A stretch of 64,000 nt of DNA from Enterobacter hormaechei subsp. hoffmannii. Lineage in GTDB: Bacteria; Pseudomonadota; Gammaproteobacteria; Enterobacterales; Enterobacteriaceae. Positions 25,212-34,380 of this stretch are shown here, piece after piece; position 1 is the first letter of the stretch; the number at the start of each line of letters is the position of its first letter. The notes below the pieces were generated by a model. It did not search any database, was not told where the DNA came from, and was given only the letters and a program-made list of their open reading frames with translations. The DNA lies in NCBI RefSeq assembly GCF_001729745.1, contig NZ_CP017186.1, positions 4,216,001 to 4,280,000 on the forward strand, given 5' to 3'. The position numbers and the translations under genes are program-made.

Positions 25212-26893
25212 CCTTCCGTCCCTGCGTGCTGATCCCGTGCTATAACCACGGGGCGATGATGGCTTCGGTGCTGGCGCGCCTGGCGCCTTTCGATCTGCCC
25301 TGTCTGGTGGTGGACGACGGCAGCGATGAAACCACGCGCCGCACGCTTGAAGCGCTGGCGGCGGATCGTCCGCAGGTCACGCTGCTGCGCCTCGCCGAAA
25401 ACAGCGGCAAAGGCGCGGCGGTGATGCAGGGGCTGAAAGCCTGTGCCGATCGCGGCTTCACCCACGCCGTTCAGGTGGACGCTGACGGCCAGCACGCTAT
25501 TGAAGACATCCCCAAACTGCTGGCGCTGGCCGAACGCCATCCCGATGCGCTCATTTCCGGTCAGCCCGTTTATGATGACTCGATCCCCCGTTCGCGCCTG
25601 TACGGGCGCTGGATTACACACGTCTGGGTCTGGATTGAAACCCTCTCCCTGCAACTAAAAGACAGCATGTGCGGGTTTCGCGTTTACCCGATAGCGCCGG
25701 TAATGCGTTTGGCGGCGGGCACGCCGCTCGGCTGGCGGATGGATTTTGATACTGAAGTGATGGTGCGCCTCTACTGGCAGGGCAACACCAGCTATTTTCT
25801 GCCCACCCGCGTGACCTATCCGCCGGACGGGGTATCCCATTTCGATGCCCTGAAAGACAACGTGCGCATCTCGTTGATGCATACCCGTCTGTTTCTCGGC
25901 ATGCTGCCGCGCATTCCTTCCCTGCTGATGCGTCGCCGCTCGCAGCACTGGGCGCAGCAGCAGGAGGTGAAAGGATTATGGGGCATGCGCCTGATGTTGC
26001 GCGTCTGGCAGTTGCTGGGGCGAAAGGCGTTTACCATCCTGCTGTGGCCGGTTACGGGCGTCTACTGGCTGACCGCCCGCGCTGCGCGTCAGGCGTCGCA
26101 GCAGTGGCTGACGCGGGTTAAAACGGTGATGGCACAGCGGCAAATGCCGCAACCCGCACGGCTTAACAGTTTTTTCCACTTCCTGCGCTTCGGTCATGCC
26201 ATGCTGAACAAAGTGGCCAGCTGGCGCGGCGAAATGAAGCTTCATCGCGATCTGGTCTTTGCGCCAGGCGCGCAGGAGGCGCTGGGTCTTGACGATCCTC
26301 AGGGCAAACTGCTGCTCGCGTCGCATCTTGGCGATGTGGAAGCCTGCCGGGCGCTGGCCCAGCGCGAAGGGGCGAAAACCATCAACGCGCTGGTCTTTAG
26401 CGACAATGCTCAGCGTTTTAAACAGGTGATGGAGGAGATGGCGCCGCAAGCGGGCATTCACCTGATGCCGGTCACCGACATTGGCCCGGAGACCGCCATC
26501 CTCATTAAAGAGAAGCTGGATCGCGGCGAATGGGTGGCGATCGTGGGCGATCGGATCGCCGTCACCCCGCAGCGCGGCGGCAGCTGGCGGGTGATATGGA
26601 GCGAATTTATGGGCCAGCCCGCGCCGTTCCCGCAGGGACCGTTTATCCTGGCGTCCCTATTGCGCTGCCCGGTGGTGCTGATTTTTGCCCTCTGCCAGCA
26701 GGGAAAGCTGACCCTGCACTGCGAGCCGTTTGCCGACCCGCTGCTGCTGCCACGCGGCGAACGCCAGCAGGCGCTACAGCAGACCGTCGATCGCTATGCG
26801 CAGCGGCTGGAGCATTACGCGCTCTTGTCGCCGCTCGACTGGTTTAATTTTTTCGATTTCTGGCAGCTGCCAGAGGTCAACGAGAAGGAGTAA
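25202..26893 (+). CDS. apeJ: ApeJ-type fused glycosyltransferase/acyltransferase
   Basis: A 563-residue two-domain protein. Residues 1-240 are a GT-A family 2 glycosyltransferase: VLIPCYNHG at 9-17, VVDDGSDE at 36-43 and the metal-binding VDADGQ at 92-97. Residues 320-560 resemble LpxL/HtrB-type lipid acyltransferases, with the HLGDVE motif (His375, Glu380) and a downstream GDRIAVTPQRGG segment. A hydrophobic stretch (275-292) links them. It probably builds or acylates the glycolipid-like anchor of the polyene; the acceptor is unknown. It starts ten bases inside the end of apeI. Confidence 0.86.
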   Translation: MSVTFRPCVLIPCYNHGAMMASVLARLAPFDLPCLVVDDGSDETTRRTLEALAADRPQVTLLRLAENSGKGAAVMQGLKACADRGFTHAVQVDADGQHAIEDIPKLLALAERHPDALISGQPVYDDSIPRSRLYGRWITHVWVWIETLSLQLKDSMCGFRVYPIAPVMRLAAGTPLGWRMDFDTEVMVRLYWQGNTSYFLPTRVTYPPDGVSHFDALKDNVRISLMHTRLFLGMLPRIPSLLMRRRSQHWAQQQEVKGLWGMRLMLRVWQLLGRKAFTILLWPVTGVYWLTARAARQASQQWLTRVKTVMAQRQMPQPARLNSFFHFLRFGHAMLNKVASWRGEMKLHRDLVFAPGAQEALGLDDPQGKLLLASHLGDVEACRALAQREGAKTINALVFSDNAQRFKQVMEEMAPQAGIHLMPVTDIGPETAILIKEKLDRGEWVAIVGDRIAVTPQRGGSWRVIWSEFMGQPAPFPQGPFILASLLRCPVVLIFALCQQGKLTLHCEPFADPLLLPRGERQQALQQTVDRYAQRLEHYALLSPLDWFNFFDFWQLPEVNEKE

Positions 26894-26896
26894 AGG

Positions 26897-27319
26897 GTGC
26901 TGACCGATCCCCGCTTTACGGCTGAAGTTGAAATCACCGTTCCGTTCCACGACGTCGATATGATGGGCGTGGTGTGGCACGGCAACTATTTCCGCTATTT
27001 TGAGATTGCCCGCGAAGCGCTGCTCAACCAGTTTGATTACGGCTATCGCCAGATGAAAGCGTCCGGCTACGTCTGGCCGGTGGTGGATACCCGGGTGAAA
27101 TACCGCGACGCGGTGACCTTCGAGCAGCGCATTCGCGTCCGCGCCCACATTGAAGAGGTTGAAAACCGTCTGCGCATCGCCTATCAAATCTTCGACGCGC
27201 AAACCGGGAAACGCACCACCACCGGCTACACCATTCAGGTGGCGGTGGAGGAAGCAAGCCGGGAGATGTGCTTTGTCAGCCCGGCCATTCTGTTCGAACG
27301 CATGGGGATCGCGCCATGA
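26897..27319 (+). CDS. apeK: ApeK-type acyl-thioesterase (4HBT hotdog)
   Basis: A 140-residue hotdog thioesterase of the 4-hydroxybenzoyl-CoA type. The motif FHDVDMMGVVWHGNYFRYFE (17-36) carries the active-site Asp and the following helix. It starts with GTG at 26897, preceded by GAAGGAG. It could release the finished chain or edit stalled carrier-protein thioesters. It ends in an ATGA overlap with the next gene. Confidence 0.86.
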   Translation: MLTDPRFTAEVEITVPFHDVDMMGVVWHGNYFRYFEIAREALLNQFDYGYRQMKASGYVWPVVDTRVKYRDAVTFEQRIRVRAHIEEVENRLRIAYQIFDAQTGKRTTTGYTIQVAVEEASREMCFVSPAILFERMGIAP

Positions 27320-27921
27320 AGTGGATAACGCTACTCGCGCTGCTGGTAAGCCCGCTGGTGAACGCGGTCACGCTGGATGAACTGCAACAGCGGTTTGCGG
27401 AGCAACCGGTGGTGCGCGCACACTTCGAACAGACCCGCACGATCAAGGACATGCCTCAGCCCCTGCGCTCGCAGGGGGAGATGCTGATCGCCCGTGACAA
27501 TGGCCTGCTGTGGGATCAAAAAGCGCCGTTCCCGATGACGCTGCTGCTGGATGACAAACGGATGGTGCAAATCGTCAACGGTCAGCCGCCGCAGACCATT
27601 ACCGCCGACACTAACCCGCAGATGTTCCAGTTCAACCATCTGCTGCGGGCGCTGTTCCAGGCCGACCGCAAGGTGCTGGAAGAGAACTTCCGCGTCGATT
27701 TCAAAGACCTGGGTGAAGGCCGCTGGTCGCTGGTGCTGACGCCTGTCACCACACCGCTGGACAAGATTTTCTCCACCCTTGATTTGAAGGGCGCGATCTA
27801 TCTGGAATCCATTCGCCTGAACGATAAGCAGGGCGACACGACGGATATCGCCCTCTCCCGCCACCAACTGACCCCCGCCCGCCTGACCGATGCAGAACGC
27901 CAGCGCTTTGCCGCACCGTAA
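27316..27921 (+). CDS. apeL: ApeL-type LolA-like periplasmic carrier
   Basis: A 201-residue exported protein. The start at 27316 overlaps the apeK stop (ATGA) and opens a signal peptide MKWITLLALLVSPLVNA, cut before VTLDELQQRF. The mature part has the outer-membrane lipoprotein carrier (LolA) family pattern (FEQTRTIKDMPQPLRSQGEM, GLLWDQKAPFPMTLLLDDKR). It may shuttle the hydrophobic pigment across the periplasm, as LolA does for lipoproteins. That role is inferred from family and context. Confidence 0.84.
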   Translation: MKWITLLALLVSPLVNAVTLDELQQRFAEQPVVRAHFEQTRTIKDMPQPLRSQGEMLIARDNGLLWDQKAPFPMTLLLDDKRMVQIVNGQPPQTITADTNPQMFQFNHLLRALFQADRKVLEENFRVDFKDLGEGRWSLVLTPVTTPLDKIFSTLDLKGAIYLESIRLNDKQGDTTDIALSRHQLTPARLTDAERQRFAAP

Positions 27922-30211
27922 CGCCCTGCGCCCGGCGCTGCTGTGGGCCGCGGTATGCCTGATCCTGCTGGGCGTGCTGCTGTCGCTGCTGCCCGGCGCG
28001 CGGCTGAACAGCAGCGTGCTCGCCATGCTGCCGAAACAGACGCTCGGCACGATCCCTCCCGCTCTCAACGACGGATTTATGCAGCGCCTCGACCGCCAGC
28101 TCATCTGGCTGGTCAGCCCTGGTAAACAGCCGGACCCGCGCGTGGCGCAGCAGTGGTTAACCCTGCTGCAACGCAGCCAGGCGCTGAGTGTCGTAAAAGG
28201 TCCGCTGGATGCCGCCGGGCAACAGGCCTGGGGAGATTTCTTCTGGCAGCACCGCAATGGCCTGGTCGATCCGGCCACCCGCGCCCGCCTGCAAAACGGC
28301 GGTGAAGCGCAGGCTCAGTGGATCCTGTCCCAGCTCTACTCCGCCTTTTCCGGCGTGAGCGGCAAGGAGCTGCAAAACGATCCGCTGATGCTGATGCGCG
28401 GCGCGCAGCTCGCGCTGGCGAAGAACAGCCAGAAGATGCAGCTGATGGACGGCTGGCTGGTGACAAAAGATGCGGCCGGGAACTACTGGTATCTGCTGCA
28501 CGGCGAGCTGGCAGGCTCGTCGTTTGACATGCAGCAAACCCACCAGCTGGTGACCACCCTCAACGCGATGCAGCAGACGCTGAAAAGCCAGTATCCACAG
28601 GCGCAGCTGCTGTCGCGCGGGACGGTGTTCTACAGCGATTACGCCAGCCAGCAGGCTAAAAAAGATATTTCCACGCTTGGCGTCGCCACGGTGCTCGGGG
28701 TGATCCTGCTGATTGTGTCGGTGTTTCGCTCCGTACGTCCGCTGCTGCTGAGCCTGCTCTCCATTGCCATCGGCGCGCTGGCGGGGACGGTCGTGACGCT
28801 CCTGCTGTTCGGTGAGCTGCACCTGATGACGCTGGTGATGAGCATGAGCATCATCGGCATCTCGGCGGACTATACGATTTACTACCTCACGGAGCGGATG
28901 GTGCACGGCGCGGAACACTCGCCCTGGCAAAGCCTGGCAAAAGTGCGTAACGCGCTGCTGCTGGCGCTGCTGACCACCGTCGTGGCGTATCTCTTCATGA
29001 TGCTGGCCCCCTTCCCCGGCATTCGTCAGATGGCGGTGTTCGCCGCCGCAGGGCTGAGCGCCTCGTGCCTGACGGTAATTTTCTGGCACCCGTGGTTGTG
29101 CCGTGGCATGCCGGTTCGCCCGATCCCCCTGAGAGGGATGATGCAGCGCTGGCTGAACGCCTGGCGCGACAGCAAAACCCTCTCCGTCGGGCTGCCGGTA
29201 GCACTGGCGCTGCTCTCCGCCATCGGGATCGCCAGCCTGCGGGTGGATGACGATATCGCCCGGCTTCAGGCGCTGCCGCAGGACATTCTGGCGCAGGAAA
29301 AAACCATCACCGCCCTGACCGGGCAAAATGTCGATCAGAAGTGGTTCGTGGTGTATGGCGCGTCGGCTCAGGAAACGCTGGAGCGGCTGGAGGCGTTTAC
29401 CCCGGCGCTGGCGCAGGCGCAAAAAGCCGGAGAATTAACCCGCTGGCGCACCCTGCCGCTGAACTCGCTGGCGCGGCAGAACAGCGATCTGCAACTTCTG
29501 CGTAACGCCGCGCCGACGGTGACGAAAATGCTGCAAAGCACGGGGCTGAATGCCGTCGCCCCGAATCTGAACGCCATGCCTGTCAGCGTGGAGGCGTGGC
29601 TCGCCAGCCCGGCCAGCGAGGGCTGGCGTTTGCTGTGGCTGACGCTGCCGGACGGCAAAAGCGGTGTGCTGGTCCCGGTCGATGGCGTCAGAAACAGCGC
29701 TGCGCTCGGTGAGCTGGCCGCCCGCCATCCCGGAGTCGTCTGGGTTGACCGTAAGGCCAGCTTCGACAGCCTGTTTGCACTCTACCGCGCGCTGCTGACG
29801 GGACTGCTGGGCGTGGCGCTGGCGGTGATTGCCTGCGGCGCGGTGGTGCGCCTCGGCTGGCGAAAAGGGCTGGTGGCGCTGGTGCCGTCCGTGCTGTCGC
29901 TGGGCGGCGGGCTGGCGGCGCTGGCCGTGACGGGCCATCCGGTGAACCTGTTTTCCCTGCTGGCGCTGGTGCTGGTCCTCGGCATTGGCATCAACTACAC
30001 GCTGTTTTTCAGCAACCCGCGCGGCACGCCGCTGACCTCCATGCTGGCGATTACCCTCGCCATGATGACCACCCTGCTGACGCTGGGAATGCTGGTGTTC
30101 AGCACCACTCAGGCCATCAGCAGCTTTGGCATTGTGCTGGTGAGCGGTATCTTCACCGCGTTCCTGCTCGCCCCGCTGGCGATGCCGACTAACAAAGAGA
30201 ACTTACCATGA
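27890..30211 (+). CDS. apeM: ApeM-type MMPL/RND-family exporter
   Basis: A 773-residue inner-membrane protein with the MMPL layout: one N-terminal membrane segment (18-36), a large periplasmic domain (about 37-250), five membrane segments (about 255-400), a further segment near 430, a second periplasmic domain (about 455-635) and a last cluster of segments (about 640-765). SMSIIGISADYTIYYLTERM and LVLGIGINYTLFFSNPRG are the paired family motifs. It probably lifts the polyene lipid out of the inner membrane towards ApeL. It overlaps apeL by 32 bases and apeN by four. Confidence 0.86.
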   Translation: MQNASALPHRNALRPALLWAAVCLILLGVLLSLLPGARLNSSVLAMLPKQTLGTIPPALNDGFMQRLDRQLIWLVSPGKQPDPRVAQQWLTLLQRSQALSVVKGPLDAAGQQAWGDFFWQHRNGLVDPATRARLQNGGEAQAQWILSQLYSAFSGVSGKELQNDPLMLMRGAQLALAKNSQKMQLMDGWLVTKDAAGNYWYLLHGELAGSSFDMQQTHQLVTTLNAMQQTLKSQYPQAQLLSRGTVFYSDYASQQAKKDISTLGVATVLGVILLIVSVFRSVRPLLLSLLSIAIGALAGTVVTLLLFGELHLMTLVMSMSIIGISADYTIYYLTERMVHGAEHSPWQSLAKVRNALLLALLTTVVAYLFMMLAPFPGIRQMAVFAAAGLSASCLTVIFWHPWLCRGMPVRPIPLRGMMQRWLNAWRDSKTLSVGLPVALALLSAIGIASLRVDDDIARLQALPQDILAQEKTITALTGQNVDQKWFVVYGASAQETLERLEAFTPALAQAQKAGELTRWRTLPLNSLARQNSDLQLLRNAAPTVTKMLQSTGLNAVAPNLNAMPVSVEAWLASPASEGWRLLWLTLPDGKSGVLVPVDGVRNSAALGELAARHPGVVWVDRKASFDSLFALYRALLTGLLGVALAVIACGAVVRLGWRKGLVALVPSVLSLGGGLAALAVTGHPVNLFSLLALVLVLGIGINYTLFFSNPRGTPLTSMLAITLAMMTTLLTLGMLVFSTTQAISSFGIVLVSGIFTAFLLAPLAMPTNKENLP

Positions 30212-30786
30212 CCCGTTTCATTCGCCTGGCGGCAGTGATGATGGCCCTGTTGCTGGCGGGGTGTAGCCATACGACGAACCGCGATGACGCGCGCCCTCAG
30301 GCCTGGCTCCAGCCCGGCACCCGCGTCACGCTGCCACCGCCGGGCATCACGCCTGCCATCCGCGCGCAGCAGTTGCTTACCGGCAGTTTTAAAGGCCAGA
30401 CCCAGTCGCTGCTGGTGATGCTGAACGCCGATGGCGATAAAGTGACGCTTGCCGGCCTCTCCTCCGTCGGGATCCGCCTGTTCCTCGCCACCTACGACGA
30501 CACCGGGATCCACACTGAGCAGTCGGTTGTGATGCCGCAGCTGCCGCCCGCCAGCCAGGTGCTGGCCGACGTGATGCTCAGCCACTGGCCTCTCAGCGCC
30601 TGGCAGCCGCAGTTGCCGAAAGGCTGGACGCTGAACGATACTGACACCAGACGCGAACTGCGCAACCCCGATGGCAAGCTGGTCACGGAAATTGCCTACC
30701 TGAACCGTAACGGCAGGCGTGAACCGATTAGCATTGTGCAGCACGCTTTTCACTACCACATCACCATTCAATATCTGGGTGACTGA
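30208..30786 (+). CDS. apeN: ApeN-type DUF3261 lipoprotein
   Basis: A 192-residue lipoprotein. The signal peptide (MTRFIRLAAVMMALLLAGC) ends in the lipobox LAGC, Cys19. Ser follows at position 20, which favours sorting to the outer membrane, where the pigment ends up. DUF3261 proteins recur in aryl polyene clusters; the function is unknown, perhaps accepting the product at the outer membrane. It starts in an ATGA overlap with apeM. Confidence 0.84.
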   Translation: MTRFIRLAAVMMALLLAGCSHTTNRDDARPQAWLQPGTRVTLPPPGITPAIRAQQLLTGSFKGQTQSLLVMLNADGDKVTLAGLSSVGIRLFLATYDDTGIHTEQSVVMPQLPPASQVLADVMLSHWPLSAWQPQLPKGWTLNDTDTRRELRNPDGKLVTEIAYLNRNGRREPISIVQHAFHYHITIQYLGD

Positions 30787-30787
30787 G

Positions 30788-31954
30788 ATGATTTACCTTT
30801 CTGCCGTTGGCATGGTCAACGCGCTCGGCAACTCGGCTGATGAAATAGCGGCAAACCTGAACGCTGGCGTGGCCCCCGGGATGCGCCAGCGTGCGGGCTG
30901 GCTACAGGGCTTACCCGAGGCCGTGCTGGGTGGGGTGGAGGGTGATCTTCCCCCTGTTCCCGGGTCTTTTTCTGCGCATCGAAGTCGCAACAACCAGCTG
31001 CTGCTGGCGGCGCTGGCGCAAATCCGGCCCGCCGTCGATGCGGCCATTGCGCACGTGGGGCGCGACCGCGTGGCGGTGGTGCTGGGCACCAGCACCTCCG
31101 GACTGGACGAGGGTGATGAGTACGTGCGCCGCGCGCAGAACGGCGAGCGCAGTCCGCAGTGGCAATATCCGCAGCAGGAGCTGGGCGATCCGTCGCGCTT
31201 TCTCGCCAGCTGGCTTGCGCTGGACGGCCCGGCGTATACCATCTCGACCGCCTGCTCCTCCAGCGCACGAGCGATCATCAGCGGCCGTCGCCTGATCGAC
31301 GCCGGTCTGGTGGACGTCGCCATCGTCGGCGGAGCCGACAGCCTGAGCCGCATGCCGGTCAACGGCTTCAACAGCCTGGAATCCTTCTCCCCGACCCTGT
31401 GCGAACCGTTTGGCCGCAACCGTCGGGGGATCACCATTGGCGAAGCGGCAGCACTGATGGTACTGACCCGCGAGCCGGGCGAGATTGCGCTCCTGGGCGC
31501 GGGGGAATCCAGCGATGCGTACCATATTTCCGCCCCACATCCGCAGGGCGAAGGGGCGATCCGCGCCATCACCCAGGCGCTGAACGAGGCGGGCATGACG
31601 GCGGCGGACGTCGGTTATATCAACCTGCACGGCACCGCCACGCCGCTGAACGATCGCATTGAGGCGCAGGTGATCCACGATCTCTTTGGCGACCGCGTGC
31701 CGTGCAGCTCCACGAAACATCTTACCGGCCACACGCTGGGCGCCGCCGGGATCACCGAGGCCGCCCTGAGCTGGTTGATCCTGACCCGAGACCTGCCGCT
31801 GCCGCCGCAGGATTTTTCCCGCTACGCGCCGGACGACACCCTACCCACCTTCGGCCTACTGCACCAGAGCGCACCGCTGAAAAAAGCGGTGATCCTGTCA
31901 AACTCCTTCGCGTTTGGCGGCAACAACGCCAGCCTTCTGCTGGGGAGAGTATGA
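30788..31954 (+). CDS. apeO: ApeO-type beta-ketoacyl-ACP synthase
   Basis: A 388-residue FabF-type ketosynthase. The start at 30788 (MIYLSAVGMVNALG) is one base after the apeN stop. The catalytic set is complete: Cys156 in TISTACSSSA, His281 in NLHGTATP, Lys310 and His315 in STKHLTGHTLG. It should catalyse malonyl-ACP-dependent chain extension with ApeC as its likely partner. Its stop overlaps the apeP start. Confidence 0.9.
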   Translation: MIYLSAVGMVNALGNSADEIAANLNAGVAPGMRQRAGWLQGLPEAVLGGVEGDLPPVPGSFSAHRSRNNQLLLAALAQIRPAVDAAIAHVGRDRVAVVLGTSTSGLDEGDEYVRRAQNGERSPQWQYPQQELGDPSRFLASWLALDGPAYTISTACSSSARAIISGRRLIDAGLVDVAIVGGADSLSRMPVNGFNSLESFSPTLCEPFGRNRRGITIGEAAALMVLTREPGEIALLGAGESSDAYHISAPHPQGEGAIRAITQALNEAGMTAADVGYINLHGTATPLNDRIEAQVIHDLFGDRVPCSSTKHLTGHTLGAAGITEAALSWLILTRDLPLPPQDFSRYAPDDTLPTFGLLHQSAPLKKAVILSNSFAFGGNNASLLLGRV

Positions 31955-32427
31955 TGCGCTACTTACCACCCGGGGATTATCTTCCTCACGACACGCCGAT
32001 GATGCTGCTTGAGAGCGTGGAAAGCGTCACCGATGACCGCGCCGTTTGCAGCGTGACGGTGAACGAACGGAGCGTTCTGGCGCCGTTTCTGGACGCAGGC
32101 GGCAACCTGCCCGGCTGGTTTGCGCTGGAGCTGATGGCTCAGACCGTGGGCGTCTGGTCTGAATGGCACCGGATGCAAAAAGGGCTGCCGCACTGTGCGC
32201 TGGGTATGGTGCTGGGCGCGCGCGAGCTGGTGTGCGACGCAGGGCATTTTGCCGCAGGCAGCACACTGACCATCACCATCGAACGTCTGATGCAGGATGA
32301 GCGCTTTGGCAGCTTCGAGTGCACCATTCATGCGGATAATATTTCCCTCGCCACGGGCCGCGTAAACACCTTCCAGCCGAGCGAGGAAGAATTAACCACA
32401 CTTTTTAACCAGGGAACACCATCATGA
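31951..32427 (+). CDS. apeP: ApeP-type 3-hydroxyacyl-ACP dehydratase
   Basis: A 158-residue hotdog protein of the FabA-like ApeP family. The likely catalytic His is in YLPHDTPMMLLE (about 14) and the partner acid in LPGWFALELMAQTVGVW (about 50-66). It forms the second dehydratase of the pathway. The start at 31951 overlaps the apeO stop (ATGATG; 31954 is an equal alternative) and has GGGGAGAG upstream. It ends in an ATGA overlap with apeQ. Confidence 0.85.
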   Translation: MMRYLPPGDYLPHDTPMMLLESVESVTDDRAVCSVTVNERSVLAPFLDAGGNLPGWFALELMAQTVGVWSEWHRMQKGLPHCALGMVLGARELVCDAGHFAAGSTLTITIERLMQDERFGSFECTIHADNISLATGRVNTFQPSEEELTTLFNQGTPS

Positions 32428-33152
32428 GATCCGTACTGGTCACCGGCGCCAGCAAAGGCATTGGCCGCGCTATCGCCCTTCAGCTTGCGGCGGACGGTTT
32501 CACCGTCGGCGTGCATTACCATCGTGATGAAGCGGGCGCGCAGGAGACGCTGGAGGCGATTGTCCAGGCAGGCGGCGCGGGCCGTTTACTCACCTTTGAC
32601 GTGGGCAACCGCGAGCAGTGCCGTACGGTGCTGGAACAGGCGATCGCTGACCACGGCGCGTGGTATGGCGTGGTCAGTAACGCCGGTATTACCCGCGACG
32701 GCGCATTTCCGGCGCTCAGCGACGATGATTGGGACAGCGTGATCCACACCAATCTCGACAGTTTTTATAACGTCATTCATCCCTGCATTATGCCGATGAT
32801 CGGCACCCGCAAGGGCGGGCGGATCATCACCCTGTCGTCGGTGTCAGGCATTATGGGCAACCGTGGGCAGGTGAACTACAGCGCGGCGAAAGCCGGGATC
32901 ATCGGCGCCACCAAAGCGCTCGCCACCGAGCTGGCAAAACGCAAAATCACCGTCAACTGCATCGCGCCGGGGCTGATTGATACCGGTATGATCGAGATGG
33001 ATGAAGCCGCGCTGAACGCGGCGATGTCGATGATCCCGATGCAGCGTATGGGCCAGGCCGAGGAAGTGGCCGGGCTGGCGAGCTACCTGATGTCGGATAA
33101 AGCAGGCTATGTGACGCGACAGGTGATATCGATCAACGGAGGCATGCTATGA
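32424..33152 (+). CDS. apeQ: ApeQ-type 3-ketoacyl-ACP reductase (FabG family)
   Basis: A 242-residue short-chain reductase. The NADPH loop is TGASKGIG (7-14), followed by NAG (86-88), with the catalytic tetrad Asn110, Ser139, Tyr152 and Lys156 (YSAAK). It reduces the beta-keto group after each extension. AGGGA precedes the start, and overlaps at both ends (ATGA) couple it to apeP and apeR. Confidence 0.9.
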   Translation: MRSVLVTGASKGIGRAIALQLAADGFTVGVHYHRDEAGAQETLEAIVQAGGAGRLLTFDVGNREQCRTVLEQAIADHGAWYGVVSNAGITRDGAFPALSDDDWDSVIHTNLDSFYNVIHPCIMPMIGTRKGGRIITLSSVSGIMGNRGQVNYSAAKAGIIGATKALATELAKRKITVNCIAPGLIDTGMIEMDEAALNAAMSMIPMQRMGQAEEVAGLASYLMSDKAGYVTRQVISINGGML

Positions 33153-34378
33153 CCCGCCGGGTAGTGATTACGGGCATGGGCGGCATCACCGCATTCGGCG
33201 AGGACTGGCCGACCATCTCGCGGCGTCTGCGCGAGTATGAAAATGCGGTACGTACCATGACGGAGTGGCAGGCGTATGACGGCCTGCAAACCCTGCTCGC
33301 CGCGCCGATTGAAGATTTCACTCTGCCCGCTCACTATACCCGTAAGCGCATTCGCGCTATGGGCCGCGTGTCGCTGCTCTCAACCCGCGCCACCGAGCTG
33401 GCGCTGGAGCAGGCGGGACTGATCGACGACGCGGTGCTGACCAACGGTCAGACCGGCATCGCCTACGGCTCGTCGACGGGCAGCACCGGACCGGTCAGCG
33501 AGTTTGCCTCCATGCTCACCGAAAAGCACACCCACAACATCACCGGCACCACCTACGTGCAGATGATGCCGCACACCACGGCGGTGAATACCGGACTGTT
33601 CTTTGGCCTGCGCGGACGGGTGATCCCCACCTCAAGCGCCTGTACCTCTGGCAGCCAGGCGATTGGCTACGCCTGGGAAGCGATTCGTCACGGCTACCAG
33701 ACCGTGATGGTGGCAGGCGGCGCGGAAGAGCTGTGCCCGTCGGAAGCGGCGGTTTTCGATACCCTGTTTGCCACCAGCCAGCGTAACGACGCGCCTAAAA
33801 CCACGCCGTCGCCGTTTGACGTTCAGCGCGATGGCCTGGTGATTGGCGAAGGGGCGGGCACGCTGGTGCTGGAAGCGCTGGATCACGCCAGAGCACGCGG
33901 GGCGACAATCTATGGCGAGATCGTGGGCTTTGCCACCAACTGCGATGCGGCGCACATCACCCAGCCCCAGCGTGAAACCATGCAGGTGTGTATGGAGCAG
34001 TCGCTGGCGATGGCGGGCCTTAGCCCTCAGGACATTGGCTACATTTCTGCCCACGGCACGGCAACCGATCGCGGGGATATCGCCGAGAGTCAGGCGACCG
34101 CCGCTATTTTCGGCGACAGCGTGCCCATCTCATCCTTAAAGAGCTATTTCGGCCATACCCTGGGTGCCTGCGGCGCGCTGGAAGCCTTGCTGAGTCTGCA
34201 TATGATGCGGGAGGGCTGGTTCACGCCGACGCTCAATTTAAGACAACCGGATGAGCAATGCGGCGCTTTAGATTATATTATGGGGGAAACCCGCCCGATT
34301 GATTGCGAATTTATTCAGAGCAATAACTTTGCCTTTGGCGGCATTAATACCTCGATAATCATTAAACGCTGGGCGTAA
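33149..34378 (+). CDS. apeR: ApeR-type beta-ketoacyl-ACP synthase
   Basis: A 409-residue FabF-like ketosynthase with an intact catalytic set: Cys165 in TSSACTSGSQ, His302 in SAHGTATD, Lys331 and His336 in LKSYFGHTLGACG. It is longer than ApeO and may start chains or extend them with a different partner. A strong GGAGG lies before the start, which overlaps apeQ by four bases. It ends two bases before acpT. Confidence 0.9.
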   Translation: MTRRVVITGMGGITAFGEDWPTISRRLREYENAVRTMTEWQAYDGLQTLLAAPIEDFTLPAHYTRKRIRAMGRVSLLSTRATELALEQAGLIDDAVLTNGQTGIAYGSSTGSTGPVSEFASMLTEKHTHNITGTTYVQMMPHTTAVNTGLFFGLRGRVIPTSSACTSGSQAIGYAWEAIRHGYQTVMVAGGAEELCPSEAAVFDTLFATSQRNDAPKTTPSPFDVQRDGLVIGEGAGTLVLEALDHARARGATIYGEIVGFATNCDAAHITQPQRETMQVCMEQSLAMAGLSPQDIGYISAHGTATDRGDIAESQATAAIFGDSVPISSLKSYFGHTLGACGALEALLSLHMMREGWFTPTLNLRQPDEQCGALDYIMGETRPIDCEFIQSNNFAFGGINTSIIIKRWA

Positions 34379-34380
34379 CT

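Noticed and set aside
25202..26893. Frameshifted fusion of two separate genes in apeJ
   Set aside because: The frame is open throughout with consistent codon use, and the same glycosyltransferase-acyltransferase fusion is known from other aryl polyene clusters.
28157..29422. A 421-codon open frame antisense to apeM
   Set aside because: GC-rich genes commonly leave long antisense frames; its composition (rich in R, H, Q, G) is that of a shadow, and apeM on the other strand is a clear MMPL protein.
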